Assembly: GCA_022824525.1 (NCBI GenBank)
Contig: JAJDZT010000014.1
Location: 1-60,892 of the forward strand
Source: Silicimonas sp.
GTDB taxonomy: Bacteria; Pseudomonadota; Alphaproteobacteria; Rhodobacterales; Rhodobacteraceae
Reading direction: 5' to 3'
DNA length: 60,892 nt
Shown here: piece after piece, positions 23,093 to 32,145 of the stretch
Position numbering within the stretch: position 1 is the stretch's first letter
How the letters are laid out: each line of letters starts with the position of its first letter
Program-made: the position numbers and the translations under genes
The notes under the pieces: generated by a model
Database searches by the model: none
What the model was told of the DNA's origin: nothing
What the model saw: only the letters and a program-made list of their open reading frames with translations

Positions 23093-26000
23093 TCAGCTGC
23101 AGCCGCTCGTTGCGCCGCAGGTGTTGCACTTCATGCAGGTGCCGTTGCGCACCAGCGTGTAGTTGCCGCAATCGCCGCAGGGGTCGCCTTCGTAGCCCTG
23201 CATCTTGGCTTTCGCGCGTTCGTCCATCTGGACCGTGCCCGTGGTCAGTGAGGTCTCAACGGTTGTGGTCGAGATTTCGGGCACCAGCGTCTGAAGCGCG
23301 GCGGACGGATCGGACCCTCCGGCGAAGGCTGTGGCCCCCATGCCGCCGTCCACGACCACGAGTTCCTGCGGAACGCGGCCGCGCGTGTAACCAGCGGAGA
23401 CGACCTTCTTCAGGACTTCGAACTGCGAAGAGCCACCTGTGCCCGGCATTTCGGAGAAGTTGGAAACCCCCTCCTCTTCGCCGCGGCCAAGCTCGTCGAA
23501 GGTCGGGCCGTCAGGTTTGACATGGGCCAGATCGCTCCGGTCGAGATAGGAGACCGCCAGTTCGCGGAAGATGTAGTCGAGGATCGAGGTCGCGTTCTTG
23601 ATCGCCTCGTTGCCCTGCACCATGCCCGCCGGTTCGAACCGGGTGAAGGTGAACGCGTCGACGAATTCCTCCAGCGGCACGCCGTACTGCAGGCCGACCG
23701 AGACGGCGATGGCGAAGTTGTTCATCATCGCGCGGAAGCCAGCGCCTTCCTTGTGCATGTCGATGAAGATCTCGCCGAGCGAGCCGTCCTGGTATTCGCC
23801 GGTCCGGAGATACACCTTGTGACCGCCGACGATGGCTTTCTGGGTGTAACCGCGACGCCGTTCGGGCATGCGTTCGCGCTGGCTCTTGGCGACTTCCTTG
23901 TAAACGATCTTTTCCACGATCTTCTCGGCAAGGACGGTGGCCTTTTCCTGCGGGCTGCCCGTTGCCAGAATTTCTTCCGCTTCCTCGTCATCCTCGACCA
24001 GTGCCGCGGAGAGCGGCTGGCTGAGTTTGGAGCCGTCGCGGTAGAGCGCGTTGGCCTTGACGCCGAGGGACCACGAAAGCTCATAGGCTTCCTTGCAATC
24101 CTCGATGGTCGCATCGTTCGGCATGTTGATCGTCTTCGAGATCGCGCCGGAGATGAACGACTGGGCCGCCGCCATCATGGTGATGTGGCTTTCGACGGAA
24201 AGGAACCGCCTGCCCTTCTTGCCGCAGGGGTTGGCGCAATCGAAGACGGCGTAGTGCTCTTCCTTCAGGAAGGGCGCGCCTTCGAGCGTCATGGTCCCGC
24301 AGACGTGGTCGTTGGCCGCATCGATGTCCGCCTTGGAGAAGCCGAGATGCTTCAGCAGGTCGAAGCTCGGGTCCACCAGTTTCTCGGCGGGGATGCCGAG
24401 GGTGCCGGTGCAGAACTCCTCACCCAGCGTCCATTGGTTGAAGACAAAGCGGATGTCGAACGCGCTTGGCAGGGCGGCTTCGATCTTGTCGATCTCCGCC
24501 TGACCGAAGCCATTGCCCACGAGCGTTGTGTGGTTGATGCCGGGGGCGTTGCCGAGCGTGCCGTGGCCTACGGCGTAGGACACGATCTCTTCGATCTGGC
24601 TGCTGCTGTAGCCCAAGGTTTCCAGAGCAGCAGGCACCGAGCGGTTGATGATCTTGAAGTAACCGCCACCGGCCAGCTTCTTGAACTTGACCAGCGCAAA
24701 GTCCGGTTCGATGCCCGTCGTATCGCAGTCCATGACCAGGCCGATGGTGCCAGTCGGTGCAATCACCGTGGCTTGCGCGTTGCGGTAGCCGTGCTTTTCA
24801 CCCAACTTGAGCGCTTCGTCCCACGCCTTGCCGGCCAGCTTGGTGAGCTTCTTGTCCGGACAGTTCACGAGATCGAGCGCCACCGGGTTCACGTTCATCG
24901 CTTCGTAACCCTCGGTCTCGCCATGGGCGGCGCGGCGGTGGTTGCGGATGACGCGGAGCATGTGCTCGGCATTGCGCTTGTAGCTCGGGAACGGTCCGAG
25001 TTCCTTAGCGATCTCGGCAGATGTCGCGTAGGCCACGCCGGTCATGATCGCTGTGAGCGCGCCGGTCAGGGCCCGGCCCTCATCACTGTCATAGGAGTAG
25101 CCCATGTTCATCAGGAGGCCGCCGATGTTGGCATAGCCCAGACCCAGCGTCCGGAAGTCGTAGGAAAGCTGTGCGATTTCCTTCGACGGGAACTGCGCCA
25201 TCATGACGGAGATTTCGAGCGTCACGGTCCAGAGGCGCGTGGCATGCATGTAGTCTTCCGCCTGGAACTTGCCGTCCTTGTAGAAGGTCAGCAGGTTCAT
25301 GGACGCAAGGTTACAGGCCGTGTCGTCAAGGAACATGTATTCCGAGCACGGGTTGGAACCGCGGATCTCGCCGTCTTCCGGGCAGGTGTGCCAGGCGTTG
25401 ACGGTGTCGTGGTACTGAATGCCGGGGTCCGCGCAGGCCCATGCGGCGTGGCCGACCTGTTCCCAGAGATCGCGGGCTTTCACGGTCTTGGCGACCGATC
25501 CGTCCTTGCGGTTGGTCAGCTCCCAGTCGGCGTCGTTCTTGACGGCTTCAAGGAAAGCGTCGGTAACGCGGATGGAGTTGTTGGAGTTCTGGCCCGAAAC
25601 GCTGGAGTAGGCTTCGCTGTCCCAATCCGTGTCGTAGGTCGGGAATTCGATCGAGGCGTAGCCCTGCCGTGCATAGTCCAGAACACGCTTGACGTAAGTT
25701 TCCGGAATAGCGCTCTTTTTGGCGGAACGGATCGCGGATTTCAGTGCGTCGTTCTTGGATGGATCGAAGGCATCTTCCTCCGCCCCGTCCCACGCCTTGA
25801 TCGCTGCGAAGATGCCATTGAGCTCGCGCTCGTGCATCTTCGAGCCGGCAACGATCGACGCGACTTTCTGCTCTTCAATGACTTTCCAATTAATGAAGTC
25901 TTCGATGTCAGGGTGATCGGCGTCGACGATCACCATCTTCGCTGCTCGACGGGTGGTCCCGCCTGATTTGATCGCACCGGCCGCGCGATCGCCGATCTTC

Positions 26001-26773
26001 AGGAAGCCCATCAGACCGGAAGATTTGCCGCCGCCGGAGAGGCTCTCGCCCTCTCCGCGCAGGTGGCTGAAGTTGGTGCCCGTGCCGGACCCGTACTTGA
26101 ACAGGCGTGCCTCACGAACCCAGAGGTCCATGATGCCGCCATCGTTCACCAGATCGTCGGCACAGGATTGGATGAAACAGGCATGTGGTTGGGGGTGTTC
26201 GTATGCGCTGTCGGATTTCGTCAGCTTGCCTGTCTTGTAGTCGACATAATGGTGGCCCTGGCTGGGGCCGTCGATGCCGTAGGCCCAGTGAAGGCCCGTG
26301 TTGAACCATTGGGGGGAGTTCGGAGCGGCGCGCTGCGTGGCGAGCATGTAGCGCATCTCGTCGAAATAGGCCCGCGCATCTTCCTCGGTCGAGAAGTATC
26401 CGCCTTTCCAGCCCCAGTACGCCCAGGCACCGGCCAGACGATCGAATACCTGAGCGGCCTTGACCTCGCCGCCGTAGCGCTCGTCCTCGGGAAGCTCGGC
26501 GAGTGCCTTCTCGTCGGCGACAGAGCGCCAGAGGAAGGACGGCACGCCCTTTTCACGCACCTTTTTAAGGCGCGCAGGGACACCAGCTTTCCGGAAGTAC
26601 TTCTGTGCGATGACATCCGATGCCACCTGGCTCCACGATGCAGGTACTTCTACATCATCGAGCTTGAATACGATCGTGCCGTCCGGATTCCGGATCTCGC
26701 TCGACGTGGTTGTGAATTCAATTTTCGCGTATGCGTCTTTACCTGCCTCGGTAAAGGTGCGTTCGATTTTCAT
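23093..26773 (-). CDS. nrdJ: Vitamin B12-dependent ribonucleotide reductase (class II)
   Basis: This 1226-residue enzyme converts ribonucleotides to deoxyribonucleotides with adenosylcobalamin, without oxygen or a second subunit. Class II features include [15 protein letters not shown] near 155-170, [20 protein letters not shown] around 480, the finger-loop region with [15 protein letters not shown], and a C-terminal Cys-rich tail ([12 protein letters not shown] ... [13 protein letters not shown]) that relays electrons and binds zinc. The length agrees with alphaproteobacterial NrdJ. I take the ATG at 26773; a TTG three codons earlier is less likely. It is monocistronic, with a candidate NrdR site about 170 bases upstream. 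Confidence 0.96.
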   Translation of the reverse strand: MKIERTFTEAGKDAYAKIEFTTTSSEIRNPDGTIVFKLDDVEVPASWSQVASDVIAQKYFRKAGVPARLKKVREKGVPSFLWRSVADEKALAELPEDERYGGEVKAAQVFDRLAGAWAYWGWKGGYFSTEEDARAYFDEMRYMLATQRAAPNSPQWFNTGLHWAYGIDGPSQGHHYVDYKTGKLTKSDSAYEHPQPHACFIQSCADDLVNDGGIMDLWVREARLFKYGSGTGTNFSHLRGEGESLSGGGKSSGLMGFLKIGDRAAGAIKSGGTTRRAAKMVIVDADHPDIEDFINWKVIEEQKVASIVAGSKMHERELNGIFAAIKAWDGAEEDAFDPSKNDALKSAIRSAKKSAIPETYVKRVLDYARQGYASIEFPTYDTDWDSEAYSSVSGQNSNNSIRVTDAFLEAVKNDADWELTNRKDGSVAKTVKARDLWEQVGHAAWACADPGIQYHDTVNAWHTCPEDGEIRGSNPCSEYMFLDDTACNLASMNLLTFYKDGKFQAEDYMHATRLWTVTLEISVMMAQFPSKEIAQLSYDFRTLGLGYANIGGLLMNMGYSYDSDEGRALTGALTAIMTGVAYATSAEIAKELGPFPSYKRNAEHMLRVIRNHRRAAHGETEGYEAMNVNPVALDLVNCPDKKLTKLAGKAWDEALKLGEKHGYRNAQATVIAPTGTIGLVMDCDTTGIEPDFALVKFKKLAGGGYFKIINRSVPAALETLGYSSSQIEEIVSYAVGHGTLGNAPGINHTTLVGNGFGQAEIDKIEAALPSAFDIRFVFNQWTLGEEFCTGTLGIPAEKLVDPSFDLLKHLGFSKADIDAANDHVCGTMTLEGAPFLKEEHYAVFDCANPCGKKGRRFLSVESHITMMAAAQSFISGAISKTINMPNDATIEDCKEAYELSWSLGVKANALYRDGSKLSQPLSAALVEDDEEAEEILATGSPQEKATVLAEKIVEKIVYKEVAKSQRERMPERRRGYTQKAIVGGHKVYLRTGEYQDGSLGEIFIDMHKEGAGFRAMMNNFAIAVSVGLQYGVPLEEFVDAFTFTRFEPAGMVQGNEAIKNATSILDYIFRELAVSYLDRSDLAHVKPDGPTFDELGRGEEEGVSNFSEMPGTGGSSQFEVLKKVVSAGYTRGRVPQELVVVDGGMGATAFAGGSDPSAALQTLVPEISTTTVETSLTTGTVQMDERAKAKMQGYEGDPCGDCGNYTLVRNGTCMKCNTCGATSGCS

Positions 26774-26945
26774 GCCCCGCAATCCCGTTTTTTTTGGGTG
26801 GCCCGCCTGTTGACGATGCCATTGTTAACTGTGCCACCGTCCGGATTGCGTCAGGCAAAAGCTCTCTCCCCGCGGGCCGCTACCGCGAACGCCAAACCCT
26901 AACACGAGGGTCAGAGAGATGAGGTCTTCGTCCCTTCGCCGCCAC

Positions 26946-26961
26946 CCACTATATGTTGTGG
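26946..26961 (-). promoter_or_regulatory. Candidate NrdR box upstream of nrdJ
   Basis: CCACTATATGTTGTGG agrees with the NrdR box consensus (aCaCwAtATaTwGtGt) at 13 of 16 positions. It lies in a longer palindrome ACCCAC...GTGGGT (26944-26963). A much weaker match (8 of 16) is centred 32 bases further upstream, at 26978-26993, a spacing usual for NrdR box pairs. NrdR represses ribonucleotide reductase genes when dATP is plentiful. Confidence 0.6.
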
Positions 26962-26993
26962 GTCTCCCGGACGGCTCGCACAACTTGGCGTAG

Positions 26994-27236
26994 GTGGCGC
27001 GGATTCGTCAACGCCGTTTTTCACAATTTCGTCACTTTTTTTGGTTGACTGGGATGGTTTGTTTCCCTCCCAGAAACGGCCTGACAAGAAAACATAGTCA
27101 CCACAACATCTTATGCTGCATCGCTGAGGCAACACATCATATGGCCAAATTGTGTTCTGGAGAAATTGAACGGTCAAAACGCTCAGGCGCCCCATGTCGA
27201 TGTTCGGCCACTGCCTGTTTTTCAGGTGTTCGACAC
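26994..27236. other. Intergenic stretch upstream of nrdJ, no gene seen
   Basis: This AT-richer stretch of about 240 bases lies between the NrdR-box region and the terminator of the VPLPA-CTERM gene. It should hold the nrdJ promoter. I looked for a cobalamin riboswitch (B12 box and paired stems) in the nrdJ direction and did not find one. No open frame with a ribosome site is present. Confidence 0.45.
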
Positions 27237-27268
27237 AAAAAAACCGCGCCCAGCACACCGGGCGCGGT
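27237..27268 (-). terminator. Rho-independent terminator of the VPLPA-CTERM gene
   Basis: ACCGCGCCC (27243-27251) pairs perfectly with GGGCGCGGT (27260-27268) around an 8-base loop. On the minus strand it is followed by seven T, 22 bases after the stop codon at 27291. Confidence 0.9.
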
Positions 27269-27290
27269 CATATCTTAGACTTGGTGTCAG

Positions 27291-27893
27291 TCAGGCCTTG
27301 CGACGACGCAGGCCCAAAAAGGCCAAGCCGCTGAGCAGAAGCACAGCACCAGCTGGAAGCGGGACTTCCGAGACCGGCTTGTGCACCTTGATGTTGCTCA
27401 GCTTGAAGTATGTCGTCCAGTCCTTCCTGGCTGTAATCAGGAAGTAACGCGAGACAAACTTGCTAACGCCAACGGTGGCTTCGCTATACTTGGTGCCGTT
27501 TCCGTACAGGTTGCCGCCTTTCAGGTAATCCCACTTCTTCGTGGCTGCATTCCAGCCATGAACGTAGAAGGTATCCTTGCTGTTGGCATATCGCGCCGAA
27601 AACGACTTGAGCGACACCGCTTCACTGAACTTCAGACGTACTTTCTCGCCATAGTTCTGAGCATGATAGTTAACGGAAAGACCATGGCCATAAGAAGTAT
27701 AAATCTTCTTGTGGTTCCATTTGTGGTCATATCCCGTAACCGTCATTGTCAAACCATGAACGGTTTTAGAAATGTACGACTTGTATCCAGTAGATTTGGT
27801 ATCGAGGTCATAGCTGACCGTTGCAGCGTTCGCTGCTGCACCAATCACTGCAAACGTCGCCGCTGCAGCGATAATGCGTAGAGTCTTTATCAT
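27291..27893 (-). CDS. Exported VPLPA-CTERM sorting-domain protein
   Basis: This 200-residue protein has a signal peptide (MIKTLRIIAAAATFAVIGAA, with NAA at the cleavage site). A Tyr/Lys/Gly-rich, probably beta-stranded body of about 150 residues follows. The C-terminal sorting tail is VPLPAGAVLLLSGLAFLGL and then RRRKA. Such tails (PEP-CTERM relatives) are recognised by an exosortase, which would be encoded elsewhere, and lead to surface or matrix placement. The middle part is similar in kind to other PEP-CTERM secreted proteins but has no catalytic motif. I chose the ATG at 27893; another ATG lies 4 codons upstream. Base composition is more AT-rich than in its neighbours. Confidence 0.8.
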   Translation of the reverse strand: MIKTLRIIAAAATFAVIGAAANAATVSYDLDTKSTGYKSYISKTVHGLTMTVTGYDHKWNHKKIYTSYGHGLSVNYHAQNYGEKVRLKFSEAVSLKSFSARYANSKDTFYVHGWNAATKKWDYLKGGNLYGNGTKYSEATVGVSKFVSRYFLITARKDWTTYFKLSNIKVHKPVSEVPLPAGAVLLLSGLAFLGLRRRKA

Positions 27894-28274
27894 ACACTCA
27901 CCCATTTCACTCACGCACGTACAAACACATGCTGTCCAAGGTACCACCATGGCACCCCTTCACGCTTTCGTCATATCACAATCCCGCCTTCTCAAAAAGC
28001 AGATTAAGGCGAGTTTGCCTTTATTTTACTAGCTTTTGTGAAAGGTCCGTTAGGGTGTCTATCCTTCGGGTCACCTTGCCGAGTGATATGGAACACGACC
28101 CGATTACCTAGAGACCCCATCGCGACCGTTAATCTTCTGTTCATATTACTTATTTTCCTTGCCAAGCGTTCAGTTGCCTGCCGCGGTGGCTTCCCAAACT
28201 TTTGCGAAAACCGGTGGACAAAGGTGCAAATGGCTCGGGTATTGCTGTTTGAAATCTTGAAACAATCCACCTCA
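27894..28274. other. AT-rich intergenic stretch, no gene seen
   Basis: About 380 bases with more A/T than the rest of the window lie between the VPLPA-CTERM gene and the tRNA-Pro hairpin. Open frames in it either read through the tRNA or lack a ribosome site. It must hold the promoter of the VPLPA-CTERM gene. No integrase remnant or copy of the tRNA 3' end was seen. Confidence 0.45.
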
Positions 28275-28311
28275 AATGTGTGGCATTGGGCACACAATGT
28301 GCCCCCACATT
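28275..28311 (-). terminator. Nested hairpin downstream of tRNA-Pro
   Basis: An inner perfect stem GGGCACA-CAA-TGTGCCC (28288-28304) lies inside an outer stem AATGTG (28275-28280) with CACATT (28306-28311). It begins 27 bases beyond the tRNA 3' end on the minus strand and probably ends the tRNA transcript. No long T-run follows, so a different structural role is possible. Confidence 0.45.
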
Positions 28312-28337
28312 GCCTGCCGGACAATACATTTAGGTGA

Positions 28338-28414
28338 TGGTCGGGGCGGCGAGATTCGAACTCACGACCCCCTGTACCCAAAACAGGTGCGCTACCAGAC
28401 TGCGCCACGCCCCG
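28338..28414 (-). tRNA. tRNA-Pro (anticodon TGG)
   Basis: The 77-base cloverleaf on the minus strand has acceptor stem CGGGGCG/CGCCCCG, anticodon stem CCTGT/ACAGG with loop TTTGGGT (anticodon TGG, reading CCA and related codons), and T-loop GTTCGAATC. CCA is encoded at 28338-28340. No other tRNA is linked. Confidence 0.95.
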
Positions 28415-28475
28415 ACTCGGCAGCGTCATAGACCAGTTTGAGGGTCGGCGAAAACCCCAGAAATCGGGTTTCTGT

Positions 28476-28934
28476 CTACTGACAGCTCCATGCGGCATTA
28501 TCGCCGATCGCCGGGTGCCTGAGAACGCTGCCTTCTTCGATGCCGAGACGCCCTGCAAGACCGCCATTTATCTCGAGCACGAACTGGATGTTCTCGCCGC
28601 CCGGGATGCCTGTTTCGTCAAGCGGGATCGCGTTTTCGTGGATGCGCTGGACAGTGCCGGTCTCATCCATGAATATCATGTCGAGCGGGATCAGCGTATT
28701 TCGCATCCAGAACGACACGGGCTGTGGCCTTTCGTAGACAAAAAGCATCCCTGCACTTCTCGGCAGTGTTTCCCGGTTCATGAGACCTTGCGACCGGGAC
28801 GCCGGAGTGTCGGCGACTTCGACGCTGAAGCGCGCCTGGCCCCAGTCGCCGCGAAGATCGACGCGCGCAGCATCGCAACTGGCGTGGGCTGCGCCCGCCA
28901 TCAGGACCAGAATAGAAAGAACTTTGAAGATCAC
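28476..28934 (-). CDS. DUF192 protein, exported
   Basis: This 152-residue protein has a signal peptide (MIFKVLSILVLMAGAAHA) and one DUF192 domain, a small beta-barrel. RSQGLMNRETLPRSAGMLFV and SFWMRNTLIPLDMIFMD are the signature stretches. The domain is widespread and its role unknown. In this order of bacteria it regularly follows a double cold-shock gene, as here. The start is GTG in a GTGA overlap with that gene, so the two are translationally coupled. It is likely periplasmic. Confidence 0.88.
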   Translation of the reverse strand: MIFKVLSILVLMAGAAHASCDAARVDLRGDWGQARFSVEVADTPASRSQGLMNRETLPRSAGMLFVYERPQPVSFWMRNTLIPLDMIFMDETGTVQRIHENAIPLDETGIPGGENIQFVLEINGGLAGRLGIEEGSVLRHPAIGDNAAWSCQ

Positions 28935-29479
28935 TCTTCGTCAGAGCGCAATGCGGCTTCCCAGGAGGTCACTTGGGTCGCCATACGTCCCCGCTTGCCA
29001 TCCACAACACGGAGCGAAACGGCTTCTCCAGGCTGCAAATCCGCAAGGCCGGAGCGCCGCAAGACTTCTATATGTAGGAAAACGTCCTCACCACGCCCGA
29101 AGACATTCGCAAAGCCAAACCCCTTGGCTTTGTCGAACCACTTCACGCGCGCAGGCTCAAGCGGCAGTGACAGGTCTACTGGTTCTGCGATCTCTCCGCC
29201 CGCAACAGGAATTTCTTCCCCTTCTGCGGCAGGCGGTTCGATACTCAGAACTTCAACAGCCTGAATTCCTCGCACAGTTTCCTGTACGACCACCACGATC
29301 CCCGCGGCATCGGCGACGGAGGACTGGCCAAAGTTACGTAAAACGTTGGCGTGGAGCAGAATATCTGGCCCACCCTGATCTGAAACGACAAAGCCGAAGC
29401 CCTTGGACGGATCAAACCATTTTACAGTCCCAGTGACGCGCGCCCCGTCATTTTCGGCGTCGGTCATCTCTTGCATCAT
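28931..29479 (-). CDS. Cold-shock protein with two CSD domains
   Basis: This 182-residue protein has two cold-shock (OB-fold) domains joined by an acidic linker (about 83-105). The first has VKWFDPSKGFGFVVSD with the RNP1 motif KGFGFV, and the second VKWFDKAKGFGFANVF. Such proteins bind single-stranded RNA and DNA and loosen mRNA structure. The tandem form is typical of Rhodobacterales. Start choice is open: ATG at 29479, 29476 or 29464, with GAGGG immediately upstream favouring an internal ATG. It is followed by the DUF192 gene in a GTGA overlap. Confidence 0.88.
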   Translation of the reverse strand: MMQEMTDAENDGARVTGTVKWFDPSKGFGFVVSDQGGPDILLHANVLRNFGQSSVADAAGIVVVVQETVRGIQAVEVLSIEPPAAEGEEIPVAGGEIAEPVDLSLPLEPARVKWFDKAKGFGFANVFGRGEDVFLHIEVLRRSGLADLQPGEAVSLRVVDGKRGRMATQVTSWEAALRSDEE

Positions 29480-29583
29480 CCCTCGGGCTCATTTTTCCCG
29501 GTTTTTTTTGATTTTGGTCCGACAGCCATACGCATTGCAACGTCAAACCAAAAGTTGTTGAGAATTTTTCGTGCAGTTTTTCA

Positions 29584-30201
29584 TTACGGAAAGAGACGTT
29601 GGATTGTCCAGTCCTCGTTCGTTGAAGTCTGCGACACAGGCCGTTTCCAGCGAAAACGGTCATGCAGGCGGAAATCGCCGTCCGCCCAGAACTCGATTTC
29701 ATAAGGAACGATGCGGAACCCACCCCAATGCGCAGGGCGTTTCGGATGCATGCCTTCCTTCAGGCCGATCTTCGCTGCGGCAGCCATCAAGGTGGCGCGA
29801 CTGTCCAGCGGACGCGATTGTTCGGACGCTATGGCGCCGATCCGGCTTTTGAGGCTCCGGCTGTCGAAATACGCGTCCGCTTGCGGCCCGTCTTCCCGAG
29901 TTACGCTCCCGCGGACCCGGATTTGGCGGCGGAGCGACTTCCAATGAAGGACAAACGCGGCCTCTGGCGTGGCGGCCAGTTCCTCGCCCTTCTTGCTTTC
30001 GTAGTTCGTGTAGAAAACGAAGGCATCCGCCTCGATCTCTTTCAAGAGCACCATGCGCACATTCGGTCGCCCCTCGGGATCGACCGTGGCCAATGCAATG
30101 GCATTCGGGTCGTTGGGTTCCTTGGCTTCCGCCTCGGCCAACCAGTTCCGCGCGATTTCGAACGGGTCATCGCCAGCAAATTTTCCGCTTCGGTCAGTCA
30201 T
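29584..30201 (-). CDS. pdxH: Pyridoxamine 5'-phosphate oxidase
   Basis: This 205-residue FMN enzyme oxidises pyridoxine or pyridoxamine phosphate to pyridoxal phosphate, the cofactor of, for example, the aminotransferase-like enzyme in this window. Typical segments are [40 protein letters not shown] (FMN binding), [13 protein letters not shown] and the C-terminal WTIQRLFP (usual end W...RLAP). I start at the ATG at 30201 with AGGGG nearby; the longer frame runs into fabI. It is divergent from fabI with 81 bases between them. Confidence 0.93.
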   Translation of the reverse strand: MTDRSGKFAGDDPFEIARNWLAEAEAKEPNDPNAIALATVDPEGRPNVRMVLLKEIEADAFVFYTNYESKKGEELAATPEAAFVLHWKSLRRQIRVRGSVTREDGPQADAYFDSRSLKSRIGAIASEQSRPLDSRATLMAAAAKIGLKEGMHPKRPAHWGGFRIVPYEIEFWADGDFRLHDRFRWKRPVSQTSTNEDWTIQRLFP

Positions 30202-30282
30202 GAGACCCCTCTGGGCAGGCTTGATGGATGGCGTTTCTTCGCATAGACCCGGAGAACCGTAAATGGGTCGAGGGAAAGAAGA

Positions 30283-31089
30283 ATGACCGCAGGGCTTATG
30301 GCAGGCAAACGTGGCCTGATCATGGGGTTGGCCAATGACAAATCCATCGCCTGGGGCATTGCCAAGGCGGTCGCGGATCACGGGGCCGAGCTGTGTTTTT
30401 CCTATCAGGGCGACGCCCTTCTGAAGCGTGTTCAGCCACTGGCCGAACAGCTTGGATCGGATTTCGTCGTGCCGTGCGACGTGGGCGACAGCGAGAGTGT
30501 CGACGCCTTGTTCAAAGCGATCGAGGAGCATTGGGGAAAGATTGACTTCGTCGTTCATGCTATTGGTTTTTCAGACAAAAATGAACTTCGTGGTCGGTAT
30601 GTAGACACCAGTCGCAGTAATTTCGCGATGTCGATGGATATCTCCGTCTTCTCCTTCACGGATGTCTGCCGTCGTGCTGCGCCTCTGATGACAGACGGTG
30701 GCTCGCTTCTGACGCTGACCTATTCCGGCGCGGAGCGCGTCATGCCGCATTACAACGTGATGGGGGTCTGCAAGGCGGCGCTGGAAACCAGCGTTAAGTA
30801 TATCGCTGAAGACCTCGGGAAAGACGGGATCCGCTGCAACGCGATCAGTGCGGGCACGATCAAGACGCTCGCGGCGAGCGGCATCGGGGATTTCCGCTAC
30901 ATCCTGAAGTGGAACGAGAACAACTCGCCACTTCGGCGGAATGTCACCATCGAGGATGTGGGCGGTGCGGCGCTCTATCTGCTTTCGGATCTCGGTTCCG
31001 GCACGACGGGCGAAATCCACCATGTGGATGCGGGTTACAACATCATCGGCATGAAGAATCCGGACGCGCCGGACATGACGAGAAGCTGA
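30283..31089 (+). CDS. fabI: Enoyl-[acyl-carrier-protein] reductase
   Basis: This 268-residue short-chain reductase does the last step of each fatty acid elongation cycle with [24 protein letters not shown] is the modified Rossmann motif of FabI. The catalytic pair is in [13 protein letters not shown] (Tyr-x6-Lys), and [13 protein letters not shown] is the flexible substrate loop. Length is normal. It is followed after 4 bases by a small membrane protein gene. Confidence 0.95.
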   Translation: MTAGLMAGKRGLIMGLANDKSIAWGIAKAVADHGAELCFSYQGDALLKRVQPLAEQLGSDFVVPCDVGDSESVDALFKAIEEHWGKIDFVVHAIGFSDKNELRGRYVDTSRSNFAMSMDISVFSFTDVCRRAAPLMTDGGSLLTLTYSGAERVMPHYNVMGVCKAALETSVKYIAEDLGKDGIRCNAISAGTIKTLAASGIGDFRYILKWNENNSPLRRNVTIEDVGGAALYLLSDLGSGTTGEIHHVDAGYNIIGMKNPDAPDMTRS

Positions 31090-31093
31090 AATC

Positions 31094-31522
31094 GTGACTG
31101 AGCGAAGCATCCCGAACTGGACCCGGAAGTTTTCGGTCCGGTTCGGAGGCTGCTTTCTGGTGGGTATGAGCCTTCTGACAGGTTTGATGTGGGTTGCCGC
31201 CAGTTCCAGTTGGCGCATTGTTGACTGGCTGGCCGATGAGTGGACCTTCGGGTGCATTACGGTTCTGTTGGCGGCTGCCGCAGCATGGTTCGCGGCGCTG
31301 AGCACCTGGAGGCAGGTTCTTCTCGGGACCGTGTTAGCGCTTGTTGTCCACTTTTGCGTCTTCTTCGTGCCGCTGATTATCCTGATGGACTATCCGGTCA
31401 CACGTTACCTTTTCGAAGACGTGCTGGAAGCCATGATACCTTATGCGGGCGCTTTCGCTATTGCACTCACTCTCGTTTTTCTTTTCCAAACGCGCAAAGC
31501 TGACATGAAGGGCCAGCCATGA
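31094..31522 (+). CDS. Four-helix membrane protein, hypothetical
   Basis: This 142-residue protein has four hydrophobic segments (about 19-38, 51-70, 75-96 and 112-132) and short polar ends. The start is GTG at 31094, directly after fabI. Its end overlaps the gpt start by ATGA, so fabI, this gene and gpt probably form one transcript. I recognise no family; it resembles small conserved inner-membrane proteins of unknown role. Confidence 0.7.
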   Translation: MTERSIPNWTRKFSVRFGGCFLVGMSLLTGLMWVAASSSWRIVDWLADEWTFGCITVLLAAAAAWFAALSTWRQVLLGTVLALVVHFCVFFVPLIILMDYPVTRYLFEDVLEAMIPYAGAFAIALTLVFLFQTRKADMKGQP

Positions 31523-32022
31523 CCGACCGTCTACCGCATGAAAAAGGGTTCCACGTGTCCTGGGACCAAATCCACCGGGATGCCCGGGCGCTGGCTTGGC
31601 GTCTGGATGGCAAGGGACCGGATGACGGACGCTGGCGTGCGATCGTCGCGATCACCCGCGGCGGCATGGCGCCTGCCATGATCGTGGCGCGGGAACTGGA
31701 CGTGCGCACGGTCGATACGATCTCCGTCCAGTCCTATCACCATCAGGATCAGGGTCAGGCGCAGGTTCTCAAGTCGCCAGATGCCGACATGATGGGGGAT
31801 GGCACGGGCATTCTGGTGGTCGACGATCTGGTCGACAGCGGTAAGACACTGGAGCTTGTGCGGGAGCTGTATCCGAATGCGCATTTTGCGACCGTTTACG
31901 CGAAGCCAAAGGGTGAACCGCAGGTGGATACGTTCATCACGGGCGTCAGTCAGGACACGTGGATTTTCTTCCCGTGGGACATGGCGCTGCAATACGTCGA
32001 GCCCTATCGCGGCACAGACTGA
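31519..32022 (+). CDS. gpt: Xanthine(-guanine) phosphoribosyltransferase
   Basis: This 167-residue purine salvage enzyme joins xanthine or guanine to PRPP. The PRPP-binding motif is [15 protein letters not shown], with [19 protein letters not shown] before it and [11 protein letters not shown] near the end, as in Gpt. It is a peripheral cytosolic enzyme. It starts in an ATGA overlap with the membrane protein gene. The urate pathway 3.5 kb away handles the same purines in the opposite, catabolic direction. Confidence 0.92.
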   Translation: MTDRLPHEKGFHVSWDQIHRDARALAWRLDGKGPDDGRWRAIVAITRGGMAPAMIVARELDVRTVDTISVQSYHHQDQGQAQVLKSPDADMMGDGTGILVVDDLVDSGKTLELVRELYPNAHFATVYAKPKGEPQVDTFITGVSQDTWIFFPWDMALQYVEPYRGTD

Positions 32023-32145
32023 ACCGTATTCCCGGAAGCTGACCGAATTCTCTTCAAGAATGCGTCTGTGACAAGCGCGCGCTCTTGCCCTGCACGCGTG
32101 CCCGCGATACCACCTGCCGGTCCGAAACTGACAGGGCTTTGAGGC

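Noticed and set aside
23522..25966. 814-codon open frame on the plus strand
   Set aside because: It is fully antisense to nrdJ, which is conserved over its whole length. Long antisense frames are common in GC-rich genes, and no domain is visible.
26774..27236. Cobalamin riboswitch upstream of nrdJ
   Set aside because: A class II reductase made me look for it, but no B12 box with matching paired stems was found in the nrdJ direction.
28315..28345. tRNA-Pro as an integration site
   Set aside because: The AT-rich neighbourhood suggested it, but no second copy of the tRNA 3' end and no integrase gene were seen nearby.
28004..28567. 188-codon minus-strand frame around tRNA-Pro
   Set aside because: It reads straight through the tRNA gene, producing the well-known false GREFESRRPDH peptide.
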